NCBI GenBank assembly: GCA_019787685.1
Contig: JAHNUO010000037.1
Coordinates: 62,001-126,000, forward strand
Reading direction: 5' to 3'
DNA from: Chiua virens
Lineage: Eukaryota; Basidiomycota; Agaricomycetes; Boletales; Boletaceae
Length of the DNA: 64,000 bases
The notes below the pieces were generated by a model. It made no database searches. It saw only the letters and a program-made list of their open reading frames with translations, and had not been told where the DNA came from. Position numbers and translations under genes: made by a program. Positions 22,366-33,327 of this stretch are shown here, one piece after another; position 1 is the stretch's first letter; the number at the start of each line of letters is the position of its first letter.

Positions 22366-23836
22366 TCAAGCCTGGGACACTTTTGCTTTCAAATGTTTTA
22401 ACTGATCCTCCAGGTCCTGGATCCAGGAATTTATATCCTCATTATTTTTGTCCATGGCATGCTTTTTCTCTAGCTCTGCCACATGGTCACACATTGTCAT
22501 AAACATTTCCTTCAAGGAGTGAATCTCTTCACTAGCAGCAAGACTTTGCAATGCAGCCACTTTCCCTCAAGGACAGCGGATGTCAGGAAGGCCTGTGTTC
22601 TTGGTCACAAACTAAGCAGGCAATGAAGATCAGTGTGTAATTACCATCAACCTTGCAGCAGGTCTTGTGGAAGACACATGGCTCATACACCTGTGTTAAA
22701 GGGCCTTCCTCCTATACACACTCCAATCCATGCTTCCTGCATGCATTGCAAACCTGCAAAGAGCATCCTACTCAGTGACTCCTCCATTTCTAATTGTTGC
22801 TTCCACACCTTTAAATCTAAAGAATTTTCCTCTTTTTCTGGGTCTTCCAATCCTTCTGTCTCAATTGCTTTTCCTTTGCCTGTGTGTCTTGCAGAGTTGG
22901 AAGGGCTAGAGTCACATGGCATTGCTGTCTTTGTGCATCTTGACAATTTCCAGGACTGCTTCATTGTTTTTTTTTGTTCTTGCAGGGGCTTCATCAATGG
23001 CTTCATCCATTATGGCATGCTTCTTGTGATTGTGAGTTGTTCTGAGCCTTGTGATGCTTCTACCATTTGCAGCATTGGCTTCAGTTTTGCAAGCAGGGTC
23101 ACTGCCCATGGGCACTGGTAGTTGCCACTGTCAGTAAAAATCAAACAAATCAAACATATTCATTTTTTGGGGTGGTACCCACTATTTTCCACATCAGCAA
23201 GTGCAGGGGTTTGGTTGGAGGAAGAATCCTGGTCTTGCACCAGGAGGGCTCTTGTGTAGGTGTGCACAAAAACCTCACAATCTCCACCTCTGGAGCCACT
23301 GTGTGAGACATATCTGTTCTCAGTGTCACTATACAGCAAATCGTTAGATGGAAGAGCAGAACAGGACTTGGAGTACTCACCAGATTGTGGAAGAATCTGC
23401 CACCAGAGATTATTCCTAGTCAGCTGAGGCAACAACCCTACCGGAACATTCAAGTATCCCTCCTTTGTGATGGATGCCATCGGTCATCAGCACACACACT
23501 GTCAAATGACAATGTCTCCATTGCCATACTAAACTGGTAGTGGCACAACAGCATGGCCCTGAGACTCCCAAGAAGTTTTGGATGTGGATACACAGCACTT
23601 GCTTTTGGAATTCTGTGCTGTAAATGCGACAAAAACATCCAGTTGATCTGAGGGCCAGGAACACTTATCTCTTCACATCTAAGATTGTCCCATATCCAGG
23701 GCCTCCAGGCTTCCTTTGGCCCATCAATATGAGAAATGATGTGGAGGGCAGCCTGTACATGGGCCATGGTAAGCAGAACTTTGTCATCAATGGTTTGAGA
23801 TGTGTTCATGATGTAGGACTGAGTTGGGTTGATCAT
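22366..23836 (-). pseudogene. Multi-exon fungal hypothetical protein (probably decayed)
   Basis: A chain of open segments on the minus strand reads as one protein with frame breaks. 23836-23450 contains VLLTMAHVQAALHIISHID, KASAVYPHPKLLGSLRAMLL and ETLSFDSVCADDRWHPSQ. 23480-23160 contains GYLNVPVGLLPQLTRNNLWW and GGDCEVFVHTY. 23115-22912 and 23006-22683 are charged (DEAPARTKKNNEAVLEIVK). 22560-22366 is a predicted coiled coil (MAALQSLAASEEIHSLKE). The N-terminal part resembles, from memory, uncharacterised Agaricomycete proteins with a PHPKLxGxLRALLLCHY-like core. I cannot give a function. Gaps between segments could be introns, but at least one +1/-1 break (near 23465) and one near 22912 point to decay. 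Confidence 0.5.
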
Positions 23837-24027
23837 TTATGTCAGAGAGAGTGGAATTTTTGCAGGGACCTGCTGTGGTATTTTACTTAAACAAGTGGGA
23901 CCTGGGGACTTAATGAGGCAAGTGTTTGCTTCACTACCCAGTAACCTTACATAACACATGCTGTGCTTTGTTTTCTGAGTCTGGCGTTCTGATACACTAG
24001 ACTTGTTAGCCATACTCCCTATGTTAC

Positions 24028-24859
24028 CATGTCTTTCACCCTCACCGAATTCAATACATTACAAAAATACATTGTCAAGCTCACCACCATCAACAAGGGA
24101 AATGCACTTTCTAACCCTGACAAGGAATACCTGCAGGTACATATGTCTGACAATTGTATCCCAGATATGGTGCCACCAACCTTATTTTTGTTTTTTCAGT
24201 GACAGCAAGTATGAGACACCACCATCAGCTACACATCTGAAGTAATGAATAAGACAGACTCTATTGAGTTTGCATTGCTGGTGTGTCCATAGGGGGTTGA
24301 GAGTGTGTTCAACTGGCTCCAAGGATGGAAGAAGAGGAAGAAAAAAATGGGTGAGTTTTCTATCAGTGTGAGGTTTCAATATAACCTTGCCCACTCATGA
24401 TTAAATAGAAGACAAAAGCACATTGGGGCAGGCAGTTGAACACAATCCTCTAACTATGGGGACTCAAGTAAGTGACATTTTATAAATCACAAGGCACACT
24501 CATCATTTTACAAGATCTCTGTTGGTGATAGCACCCAGAAACACCTGGCCCCTAAAAATCCCACCAAGGACCATGCACCTAAATGTGTCCTACTGTCAAG
24601 CAGTTCACTTACCAACTTCCACATCCAACCCCTCTTTAATTTGCTTCAAGACAAACCTAATGTAGCACAGAAGGTAGTCAGACTCAAGGAAGCAGTTCAA
24701 ATCATCAATTTTGGAGTGGATTCAATCATCGTCCAGTGGCACATGAAAGACATCATGAATTCTTTTTTTCAATCAGACCTGGTAATTGTAAAGGCTGCTC
24801 AAGTCTTGATTGCATGTATGCAGTATTGTGCCTTGTATGGAAAAACTATTGGAACATAA
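24028..24859 (+). other. Possible decayed multi-exon protein
   Basis: ATG at 24028 opens a frame reading MSFTLTEFNTLQKYIVKL up to a GT donor near 24136. A later open segment, 24641-24859, reads QDKPNVAQKVVRLKEAVQ and continues 70 codons. The pieces lie on the same strand with AT-rich gaps. I recognise neither and cannot prove that they belong together. Confidence 0.25.
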
Positions 24860-25447
24860 GTGCCACATTAGATGTCTTAGACATACCACAATTTTATTGT
24901 TCAATCTCACCAGGTTAAACCTTCCAAACTTTAATGCTTCCAGACAATTTCCGAACCTCTTCCAGTGATTCCAGAAGAAGTTCGTATACTAGTAGTATAC
25001 AAGATCATAGGCATAGACATTCCAGTCCAGTATATATAACATCCTATGTATTAGTTTATACACACTTGTTGAATTCTATTATACCTTGTGACTGACTTAC
25101 CAGGTCTGTGTGCTGAGCATCCATCCCTGGTGTTGTATTCAATGGTAGACAGTATGTGATGACAGCAAGTAGTCTGTTAGAGCACAAAAAATCAGCTTCT
25201 ATATGTTTTCCATAGAGCTAGCAATACTCTGAACCAATGTAGGAACCCCATTATCTCTGTTCACTGGCAAGGTATGTACTAGAACCAGATTCCTGAATAT
25301 TCATCGGTTCTTGGGAGATCCATGGACATACATGTGTGCAAAGATTACAGCTAATGGCAGTTGTGTCAACTTAGTAATTGAATAGGAATTCATGTACACC
25401 ATGTAAATGTGACCAGGAAGCTCCTTGCAATCAGGCTTCATGAATAA

Positions 25448-25765
25448 GGCCTCTTATGCCTTCAAGACATCCTGAAATGCTGTGGTCTTTTGGAACAAAT
25501 GTTTTACCACATCCTCAAGCTCTGGCAGGAGACTGGAGATGTTACTCATAGGGTCTCAAATCTTTGTGTACAACCTCACATCCTTGACTGTGATAATATC
25601 AACTATGTGCTTGGTCTTGTCCATTCCAGGCCAGAGTATTTTCTAGATGAACTTCTTTTCCTTCTCAAACACAATCAATTCATTTCTATCTATTTTTCCA
25701 CTATCTTTCGTGAGCTCACACATGTCAATGTGAGCTGCAAGAAGCTTCTACTTATCGCTAATTGT
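25448..25765 (+). pseudogene. IS630/Tc1-like transposase N-terminal fragment
   Basis: The plus strand reads GLLCLQDILKCCGLLEQM, FYHILKLWQETGDV, then HILDCDNINYVLGLVHSRP, EYFLDELLFLLKHNQFIS, IYFSTIFRELTHVNVSCKKL. The order (two helix-turn-helix segments, then 'RPxxFLDEL', then 'TIxREL...S.KKL') is that of the DNA-binding half of IS630/ISL-type DDE transposases widespread in Agaricomycetes. No DDE catalytic half follows: after ~25765 the frame degenerates. Only this fragment of a cut-and-paste element remains. Confidence 0.65.
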
Positions 25766-27147
25766 CAACTCTTTCACACACTCAATCATACTTTCAAATT
25801 TCAAATTCTGTTATGTTCAAAAGCAAAAACCCTGGCTTTGGCAGGATTTGAGGTATATAGAATGAGACATTGTAATTGTCATAATTGAGGTACTTTGGCT
25901 CCAGAACAGACTTGATCTTGGAGAGAATTTTTGCCTTCAATGTGTCCTAAGGTTTGTAGAGACTGAAGTTAATCTCAGCATTCTTTGAGTGTCACTTTGC
26001 CTTTGATTTCAACCACAGAAGGATAAGCAACAAAGAGGTCACTTTTTGAATACAGAAGCCTGAACCTTAGACTTGGTCACTGACTTTGGATTTATTGAGT
26101 GGTGGACATTTTTTTTATTATGAAGGGAAGCTGCATGACCAATCCAAGTCTGTAAAATCCATCTGATCAATCTTGAAATATTTCTAAACACATCTTGTGC
26201 TTGAAAACTAGCATGTCCACACTAACCACATTCAATCAGTGTTGCTTCTTGGAATGGTACCAGGCAACAATAGAGCATGTCCTCTTTCCATGCAAAATAG
26301 AAGAATGGGAGAAAAAAGTGTGTGATCTCTTTTGCAGTGACATTTCAGTGGTAAGGGGTTAAGGAACATTCGGAATGCAAAACAATAGTGGCTTATCAGA
26401 AATGCAGGTCACATTAACTGCCAAATATCTAGATGAGATCAGCATTCATTATGATTCATGCAGTGAAGATGAGAAAGCATTAATTGTTTGCTCAAATATT
26501 TAGGTTGAACTGTAGAACATTGCCATAGTTACACAGGAGAGTCTTGACCAGACAGGCAAATACACTGGGGTTAGAGTAAGTTGTTGTCTGTTTCTCTGAA
26601 TTACAGTTCATTCATTTCATATGTACAAATGAATGGTTTTCAATGAAAGCACAATTGTATTGCTTGAGGCTTTCAGAAACTAGGAAATAGTGTCAGATTG
26701 GGCAGGATCTCTGTCCAAGTTCTTCTTCGAAGATCCAAGTCTGGTAAGCCGTTAGCCATGAGTGGAGGAATGAATGTTATTTTCTGAAAACTTCATCCAG
26801 GAAGCAGAAAGAAAAGTAATCAGTGTTCTGCATTATATGAGACAAGTGAGAAAAAGAAAGAGGTTCAGAAAGGAATTTGAATGGTACATCCTGGTAAGTT
26901 AGGGTCTAGTGACATTTGTTACCTTACTTCCTGCTGACTTCCATACTGATATCTGGGGCCATTTAGAGCTCAGGTCTCACAACAATTATCCTTCAGGTTA
27001 GTAGGAAATGGATAGATATCATGAACCATTCTGAGCTCTTGCAAGTTAGCTTCTGAAAGTATCAGTGGAGGAAAGCTCTGCTACTCTGTTTCATTGAGTT
27101 GACTGAGGGATTCATTCTCCAGTCAACACATCAAAGAGATTACAGAT
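25766..27147. other. No recognisable gene
   Basis: CpG-poor, AT-rich sequence. Possible decayed continuation of the transposase was sought on the plus strand and not found. Short poly-T and poly-A runs occur near 26110 and 26310. Nothing can be named. Confidence 0.35.
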
Positions 27148-27774
27148 GTGGCTCTAGATACTCAAGGATGGCAGATGTTGCCACAGGATATTTTGAGACT
27201 GATGTCTGACAAGAACATGGTCCTGATGGCTATCAAGCCACATTCCATATTTTTTCTTTGCTCCACACAGAACTTCACTGCCACATGTTCTGACAAGATA
27301 CTCCCCACTATTTCACAGTTCAACTTCAACTTCAAGGAGGAGAAATTCACAGTGAATGCAACCTGCTAGGGTTGGATCCAATACGACCATGAACAGTTTG
27401 AAGTTGGAGATATCCACAAAATATTTCATTCTTTATGTCAACTCACTGAAAAAAGCTGGAACAACTGGAACATATCCAATGATATGAAGTTGATTCTGAG
27501 CTTGAGCAGAGCCTTAAGGGAACAATGCCAGGATCACAAGAGCGAAGCTCACAGGAACTGGAACCAAAATCTGGAAGACTTTGCAGCTTGCCTGGAATGT
27601 CAGGTTTGTGCACACCTGGATAATGGTGAGAAGTGTGTCTAGTATCACACAGTGAAAGAGAGAATTTTTAGTGGTCATCTGATGGAGAAGTTGATGCTGC
27701 CTGAAGAGGGTGATGATGCACTCAGCCTGTTGGTATGGTTACCAATCTGTCAACTTATCCTGAGGGTTTTCTGA
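27148..27774 (+). pseudogene. Unrecognised protein, 208-codon frame with two TAG stops
   Basis: One plus-strand frame runs from 27148 to the TGA at 27772-27774, broken only by TAG at 27367-27369 and 27640-27642. It encodes VALDTQGWQMLPQDILRLM-type sequence first, then an acidic/amphipathic middle (FEVGDIHKIFHSLCQLTE, NWNISNDMKLILSLSRAL) and a Cys pair with following His (CLECQVCAHLDNGEKC). Such long colinearity with only two stops of the same kind in DNA this AT-rich argues for a former gene. I do not recognise the family. The CxxC-H-C cluster could be a metal site. Confidence 0.5.
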
Positions 27775-28137
27775 TGAGATGACAGATGACAGATAAGAAA
27801 AAAAATGGCTAAAAAATGTGCACCATTAAGAGAGCTTGACTTTACAACAATCAAATTTGATCCAGAGATTGTGGAGCAGTGTGGGCAGTTGATCATTTAC
27901 TTGGTTGATGGTCATACTCAAGATCAGGTCAGTTGTGTAGTTCAAAGGTGATCACTTGCATGGAAGGAAATGTCTTTCCCAAGGTCTTGGAATTACCATC
28001 ACAAAAAAGTTGCTGGATATGGCAAAGAAGTACACACAGGTAATATGGAGTTTCAAGGATCTTTGAGAGCACTGGGAGGTAGATCTGTAGCAAATTGTAG
28101 TATTTGATGTAGTTCATCTATACAAGTCATCTGACTC

Positions 28138-28495
28138 TTTTCTAAGCATGATAAATGTTGGAAGATGTATAAACTGTCTGACTGTTCCAGGTAGTTCCTG
28201 CACTTCCAAGGCTTCTGCTTCCAGAAGTACCAGAATGACTATAGACTTAGTAGTACCTTGGGTACTACAATACTATTAGCTACAATCATTCATGCATTAA
28301 CATTAGTGCTTATTACAGGTACAGCATACATTATAGTAGATATATGTATAAAGATGTTCTACTGTATATATGAATAAGAATCTTCCTCTTTCTATCCTCC
28401 ACAACATTGTCTTGAGCTCTACTATCAGGTAGTTACCAGAGCAGTGGCTCTGCACTTGAGACAACTGGCTCCTTTGGAACCTGTCTATTCTAACA
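28138..28495 (-). repeat. Solo-LTR-like repeat, family E (inverted copy)
   Basis: The reverse complement aligns along its whole length with 11397-11756, with ends TGTTAGAATAGACAGG ... and matching AT-rich middle and 'ccagaagcagaagcc' block. No clear target duplication was found. Confidence 0.6.
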
Positions 28496-28612
28496 ATAAA
28501 TTGAACAGCACTACTGTGAACACATTTGATGCCCTACCTAGTTCCAATCTCCAGAACCACTGGAAGTGTATAAATCCCTAGCACTGTCAAGAGACTGGAT
28601 ATTTGTGCTATT

Positions 28613-28872
28613 GTTGAACATATATGGTCCAAAGAGGTCCTGGCTATCCCAAGGGAGAGAGACACTGCTCTGGTGACTTAGCTGGATGGACGCTTAAGTG
28701 GAAATTATACTGAGTCAAGAGACATGATGATAGTTATATATGATGTAAGTCACAATTTGGTATTAGAATTCTAAGTATTACTATTATATATTACCAAGCA
28801 TGTAGTACTGAGCATTCCTGGTTTGGAAGTACCAGAATCTACAGGAATAATCTGGAACCATTAGGGACCATC
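28613..28872 (+). repeat. Diverged family-E relative
   Basis: Starts tgttgaacatatatggtcc, carries the shared 'cactgctctggtgactta' segment and ends with 'agtaccagaatct...aataatctggaacc'. Similarity to family E is limited to these blocks, so it is either a related subfamily or a rearranged copy. Confidence 0.4.
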
Positions 28873-28982
28873 AGGTTGCATTTTAATGCCTGGAGTGTCT
28901 GTTTACACAAAACACAAAACAAACAATATTGCTATTTGATGCAGTCTACCTATCCATTAAGTAAAACAGGTGTGGCCCTACT

Positions 28983-29315
28983 CTATCCTACAATGCAGGA
29001 AGTACACATAGAAAAGACCAGATCTGGTGTGCCCTCTACCAAAGATGGGATCTCAATAACTTCTTCTCCTGGATGGTAGTATGCACTTGTGTCATCAATG
29101 CACTGGATTGCTTGTTCCTGTGTAATGCCCATCCACTTCAGGGGGCATTCAGCACATTGATGGCAAAGGCAAGTTCTTCTCGCTCCTCCTGAGCAAGGGC
29201 ATTCTTGTCTTGTTGTAATCTGTTCAGGTCCTTTTACCTCCAGGATAATAAGGCACAGGCTGATCAAACTCCATTTTCCAATCTTACCTATGGTTAACTG
29301 AGTTGGTGATGTCAC
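28983..29315 (-). pseudogene. Cys-rich C-terminal fragment, unrecognised
   Basis: The minus strand reads ECPCSGGARRTCLCHQCAEC followed by PLKWMGITQEQAIQCIDD, SAYYHPGEEVIEIPSL and a stop at 28983. The cysteine spacing and the well-formed acidic C-terminus look like coding sequence, but there is no start and no partner exon I can identify. Could be the tail of a zinc-binding protein. Confidence 0.35.
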
Positions 29316-29564
29316 TCAACCACTGGACAAAACTTATGAAGTTCTGATCTGTACTGAAGTGTGAGGAACATCTGGCACAAGGTTCAGTGAAATCCAGTGT
29401 GGTAATTGTTCATCAGCAAGTCCTTCAAATTCATCTTTGTGAGATGTATGACTGCCTGGGTTAGATGCATTGTCTCATAGTTGTAAAAGTTGCCTCTGCT
29501 GACAATTGTTGCAATGGGGGTGTACAGTGTGTGCAGGACTCCCAGTGGCTGGAACCTGAGTGAT

Positions 29565-30170
29565 TAGTGTTTAAAAGTCCGGTCCAGTCTGGTTGTCCAT
29601 GGTCCAAATAAGGCAACTGGACCAAGACTGGTCCTAAAAAGGTCCTGGACCCTTGCAACCACAACTGGACCAAAAAAAAACTGGACCAAAATGATCTTTT
29701 GATTAGTTGCAACCAGTTGCAACCGGTTTTGTGCTAAACCAGTCCTTTGACCCCTTTCCCATGGGACCCAAGATTAGCCATGGTGAAATGAAATATACTA
29801 TGGACTCCTGGCTATCTACTGACCCTTAGATCATAAGGTCTGGATCACAGGATCAAACAATATTTCCGGGAGGCATGTTAGACAGAGGGGGTCCCAACTC
29901 AGTTTTTGATGTAGAAATTCAAATAAAATAGCTAAAATTCTGAAAGTATTGTGGGAAGTACCTATCTATAGGGGCTAAAGACTGGTCTACTTTGCAACCG
30001 GTTGCAACCGGTCCTGGACTGGACTTTTATTTTTTCAAAATCAAGGCAACTGGCAACTGGACTGGTTGACAACTGGATGCAACTGCAACTGTAGTCCAGT
30101 TGCCTACCAGTCTGGTCCAGTCCAGTTGCCAGTCTTTTGAGCAGTCCTAGACTGGACTTTAAAACACTAT
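29565..30170. mobile_element. TA-flanked foldback/MITE-like element rich in 'ggactggacc'
   Basis: Ends are inverted: GTGTTTAAAAGTCCGGTCC (from 29567) and its counterpart 'GGACTTTAAAACAC' (to about 30168), each bordered by TA. The sub-terminal DNA is packed with GGTCCAGT/CCAGTTGC-type motifs and their complements. There is no ORF for a transposase, so it would depend on another element. The right half recurs at 32805-32985. The TA duplication suggests a Tc1/mariner-like mobiliser, but that is inference. Confidence 0.6.
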
Positions 30171-30564
30171 GAGCAATGGTTTCACAGAATTAATAAATGA
30201 CTCAATGAACAAACAATATCTTATGTACATGAGGTCACCTTTCTCCAGGCACGTGGTAGCAGTGTTGGCATTGGGAAACTTGCCATCAGTAGATACTTCT
30301 GTCACATTGGACATCACTTGCTGTAGGTTAGACCAGTTGGGCAGGATTTCTGTTTGGGACGTAGAATTCCCCTTAGCTTCACTCTAGCATTTATAGGGTC
30401 ATCCTGGAATCAAGATTCAAATGAAAAGGCCAGAATGGTGATAAAAGTATATGATAAATATGAGCCCATTTATGTGATCATTTTGAGCCCCTTATCAAGG
30501 AAAATGGCGGTCAGGTTATGGAGATAAAAATGAAACAAGGGTATTTGAAGCATGAATGCAAGAT

Positions 30565-31320
30565 TGATATGAAGGGTATTTTTGTGGGACTTGTGAGTGT
30601 GACCAATGGATTTGGAGGGTTTAAAACCCCCCCAGAAAAATGCTAGCATGGTTGTGGAATGGTTCTCATACTGTAATTGTTGATAGAGAAAGGAGATAGT
30701 GATACTGTTTGCTTAGCTGATTTTATTGGGCTTAGCAATTGTTATCATCTTGTTCAGAGAATTTAATATAGGCAGGGACAGGTGCATTCTTATTTTTAGC
30801 TAGTGTTCCTGAGGCTAGAAAAATCGATCATTGTTGAGGGGATAGAAGCCAAGGTAGTCTCATGGTGTGAAATACAATTCCAGAGACCTCAGGAGTGTTT
30901 CTAGGTAACTTCTAGAGATAAATTAAACAAGGCAATGTTATAGTATGGCAGCAAGATGAATATCAAGACAATTTCTCTGGGTCTTGTTGATGTGACTAGT
31001 GGAATCAGAGGGTTCAGAAACTGCCAGAAGAATGCTAGAATAGCTCAATGACCATCCCTGGGTATAATATGCTGTAATGTCATATAGAGGGAAGGAGGAG
31101 GAGATTGTGTCTTTCACTAAGCTGATTTTATTGGGCTTAGAAAACATTACTATTGTATTCATAGGGCTTAATATGTGTAGGAACAGGTGCATTCTTATTT
31201 GTAGCTAGTGTTCTTGAGGCTGGACAAATCAAGCTTTGCTTGGAGGGCAGAAGACAAGGTAATTTTATAGTTTGAGATATTATACCAGGGACCTTGGGAG
31301 TGATGTTAAAGTACTTCTAT
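30565..31320. repeat. Diverged tandem duplication, ~400-bp period
   Basis: gctgattttattgggctta occurs at 30716 and 31121, ggtgcattcttattt at 30781 and 31186, and agctagtgttc(c/t)tgaggct follows each, all with an offset of 405 bp. The two copies have diverged by many substitutions and small indels. No reading frame is shared. Confidence 0.75.
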
Positions 31321-31539
31321 GTATGATATATGCCCAGGAGAATGCCAAACCTGTCCTAGAAAAAGTGCAAAACACAAAGATACAGATAAGTACAGCAAAG
31401 ATAGCACTGTACATTGATATGAAAGGCAGACAACTATGTATAAACATGTTGTGACCACGAGTGCATTCTCAATTAATGCCAGGCGAGTCCCCTGCATAGT
31501 GCAACATCTCTGTTGCACTCATGGTCATGATCTAAAAAA

Positions 31540-32301
31540 TGATTCACTATTGTAAGCCTGATTCTGACTGTTTGATCATATCATGGCAGAAAGCATACTT
31601 GGTCATCTGTTGCTTTCTCTTCAATCTGACCCACATTGCCTACTGTCATGACATGGTCCATGGTGGAAATTGGTTGAGCCAGATAGCACATTTGGAAAGA
31701 TTCAGTGAGAATACGATAGCCATGGTCTTGCCACATGATCCAAGCAGGGGCCTGAACCATGTGATTGAATTAAACTTTCTATTTCAGATGTCTATGCTCA
31801 GATGAGTGTGCCAAGTCTGTTCCACCTGATGAGAGGTGTGATCTGAATCAAATATCAGAAAATACACTTACCCTCTTCAGGAGCTCCATCATTATTGTCC
31901 TTATTTGATGACAACATAAACATTTGATCCAGCATGTCATCATACATTTGCTTTATAGAGGAGGGTGGAGGGGATCATCAGGATCAGAAATGCTACTAAG
32001 ATTCCATTGCTATGTGAAGTGGTCCAGGATTTCATCAAAGGACAGCACTACAGAAGATAAGGATGGCAAATCAACAGAAGGTTGTCAACTTCCAGAGGAT
32101 CTTGAACTCAAATAATTAAGCCAATCATTAAATGACCGTATATTGAATGGTGGGAAAATGCCAGATGATGATGTGGAGCAACTGTGAAGTTCCTTTTTGT
32201 TTGAGGGAGTTAGGATAGAAGAGGAAGCAATTTTTAGTTTTGGTAGCTGCTCTAGAATTCTATCTATGGAGAGTTTGCCCTGTGCCTTGTTATCTGCCAT
32301 G
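31540..32301 (-). pseudogene. Possible decayed hypothetical protein
   Basis: The minus strand begins MADNKAQGKLSIDRILEQLP at 32301 and continues through GIFPPFNIRSFNDWLNYLSS to a stop at 32085. The same frame then reads LPSLSSVVLSFDEILDHF and further to about 31870. Another open stretch (31760-31560) reads ISTMDHVMTVGNVGQIEEKA. The composition is protein-like but carries several stops. I do not recognise the family. The start has a plausible N-terminus and no signal peptide. Confidence 0.35.
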
Positions 32302-32804
32302 GAGACAAACACCAATTGGTGGAGGGTCAGTCGGTGATCTTTATTAATGCAGATAGAGAGCTGAGTTAAAACTAGTTGAGTGGATAGAGGGTGGCTATTA
32401 TGCTGCGTAATGTGTCATTGACAATGTGTGCAATAGATGACAGAAATTTGAATGGATCAGATCACCATGTTATATATATACCTTTATACATAAGGGTCAT
32501 GGTTCAATGAGACACATGTTACGTTCAATAGTCAATGTATCAATTACATCAAGGGTTATGTGGTAGACTAGTTAGATGTGGTTAGCTTAGCCTGGGGCCT
32601 GAGAGATTATATAGATATTGATATGGCTTTCAATCAAATGATTTTTGTTTTTTTTTTTTTTCATTTTCTCTAACCACATGATGGCAAAGAAAGTCAAGAG
32701 CATGTAGATTCCAACCAATGCAAAGTTTTCCCAATTCTCAACAAGTGAAAAATATATTGATATGTACCTTAATTTGACATGTCTTGGATTTTGGACAATC
32801 CATG

Positions 32805-32985
32805 GATAGGGGCTAAAGACTGGTCTTTGACTGGTCTTTTATTTTGTCAAAATCAAGGCAACTGGCAACCGGACTGGTTAGCAACCAGATGCAACTGCAA
32901 CTGCAGTCCAGTTGCCTACCAGTCCAGTCCAGTCCAGTTGCCAGTCTTTTGAGCAGTCCTAGACTGGACTTCAAAACTCTATATA
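32805..32985. repeat. Truncated copy of the 29565 foldback element
   Basis: Matches 29968-30168: 'ggggctaaagactggtc', 'caaaatcaaggcaactggcaac', 'gatgcaactgcaactg' and 'gccagtcttttgagcagtcc' are shared in order. Only the right half is present. Its end reads actggacttcaaaactcta, a decayed terminus. Confidence 0.8.
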
Positions 32986-33327
32986 TACTGCCAATTCCTT
33001 TGCCTTCAATCATAACTTATTACTATTTAGATATTCATTTTCATTGCTGTTTCTTTTTGTCTCATTCAAAATTGAATACCGTCATATGCAATCTGGCTGC
33101 TCTATGAAGTGACTCGTGCAGGTATAGACTTGAAAGAAGCCCGAAGAAGACAAGCCAGATACATAGACAACTGCACCTCATATTAACTATTCTCATTTCT
33201 TTTCACTTGCATTTCATTTCATTAATCACTTCATATTCATTGCTTACTTTAGGGATTGTGACTGGATTGGACATAGGACACAGATTGATTACTATACTAC
33301 AATACAGTGGGAATGACAACTCTATCT

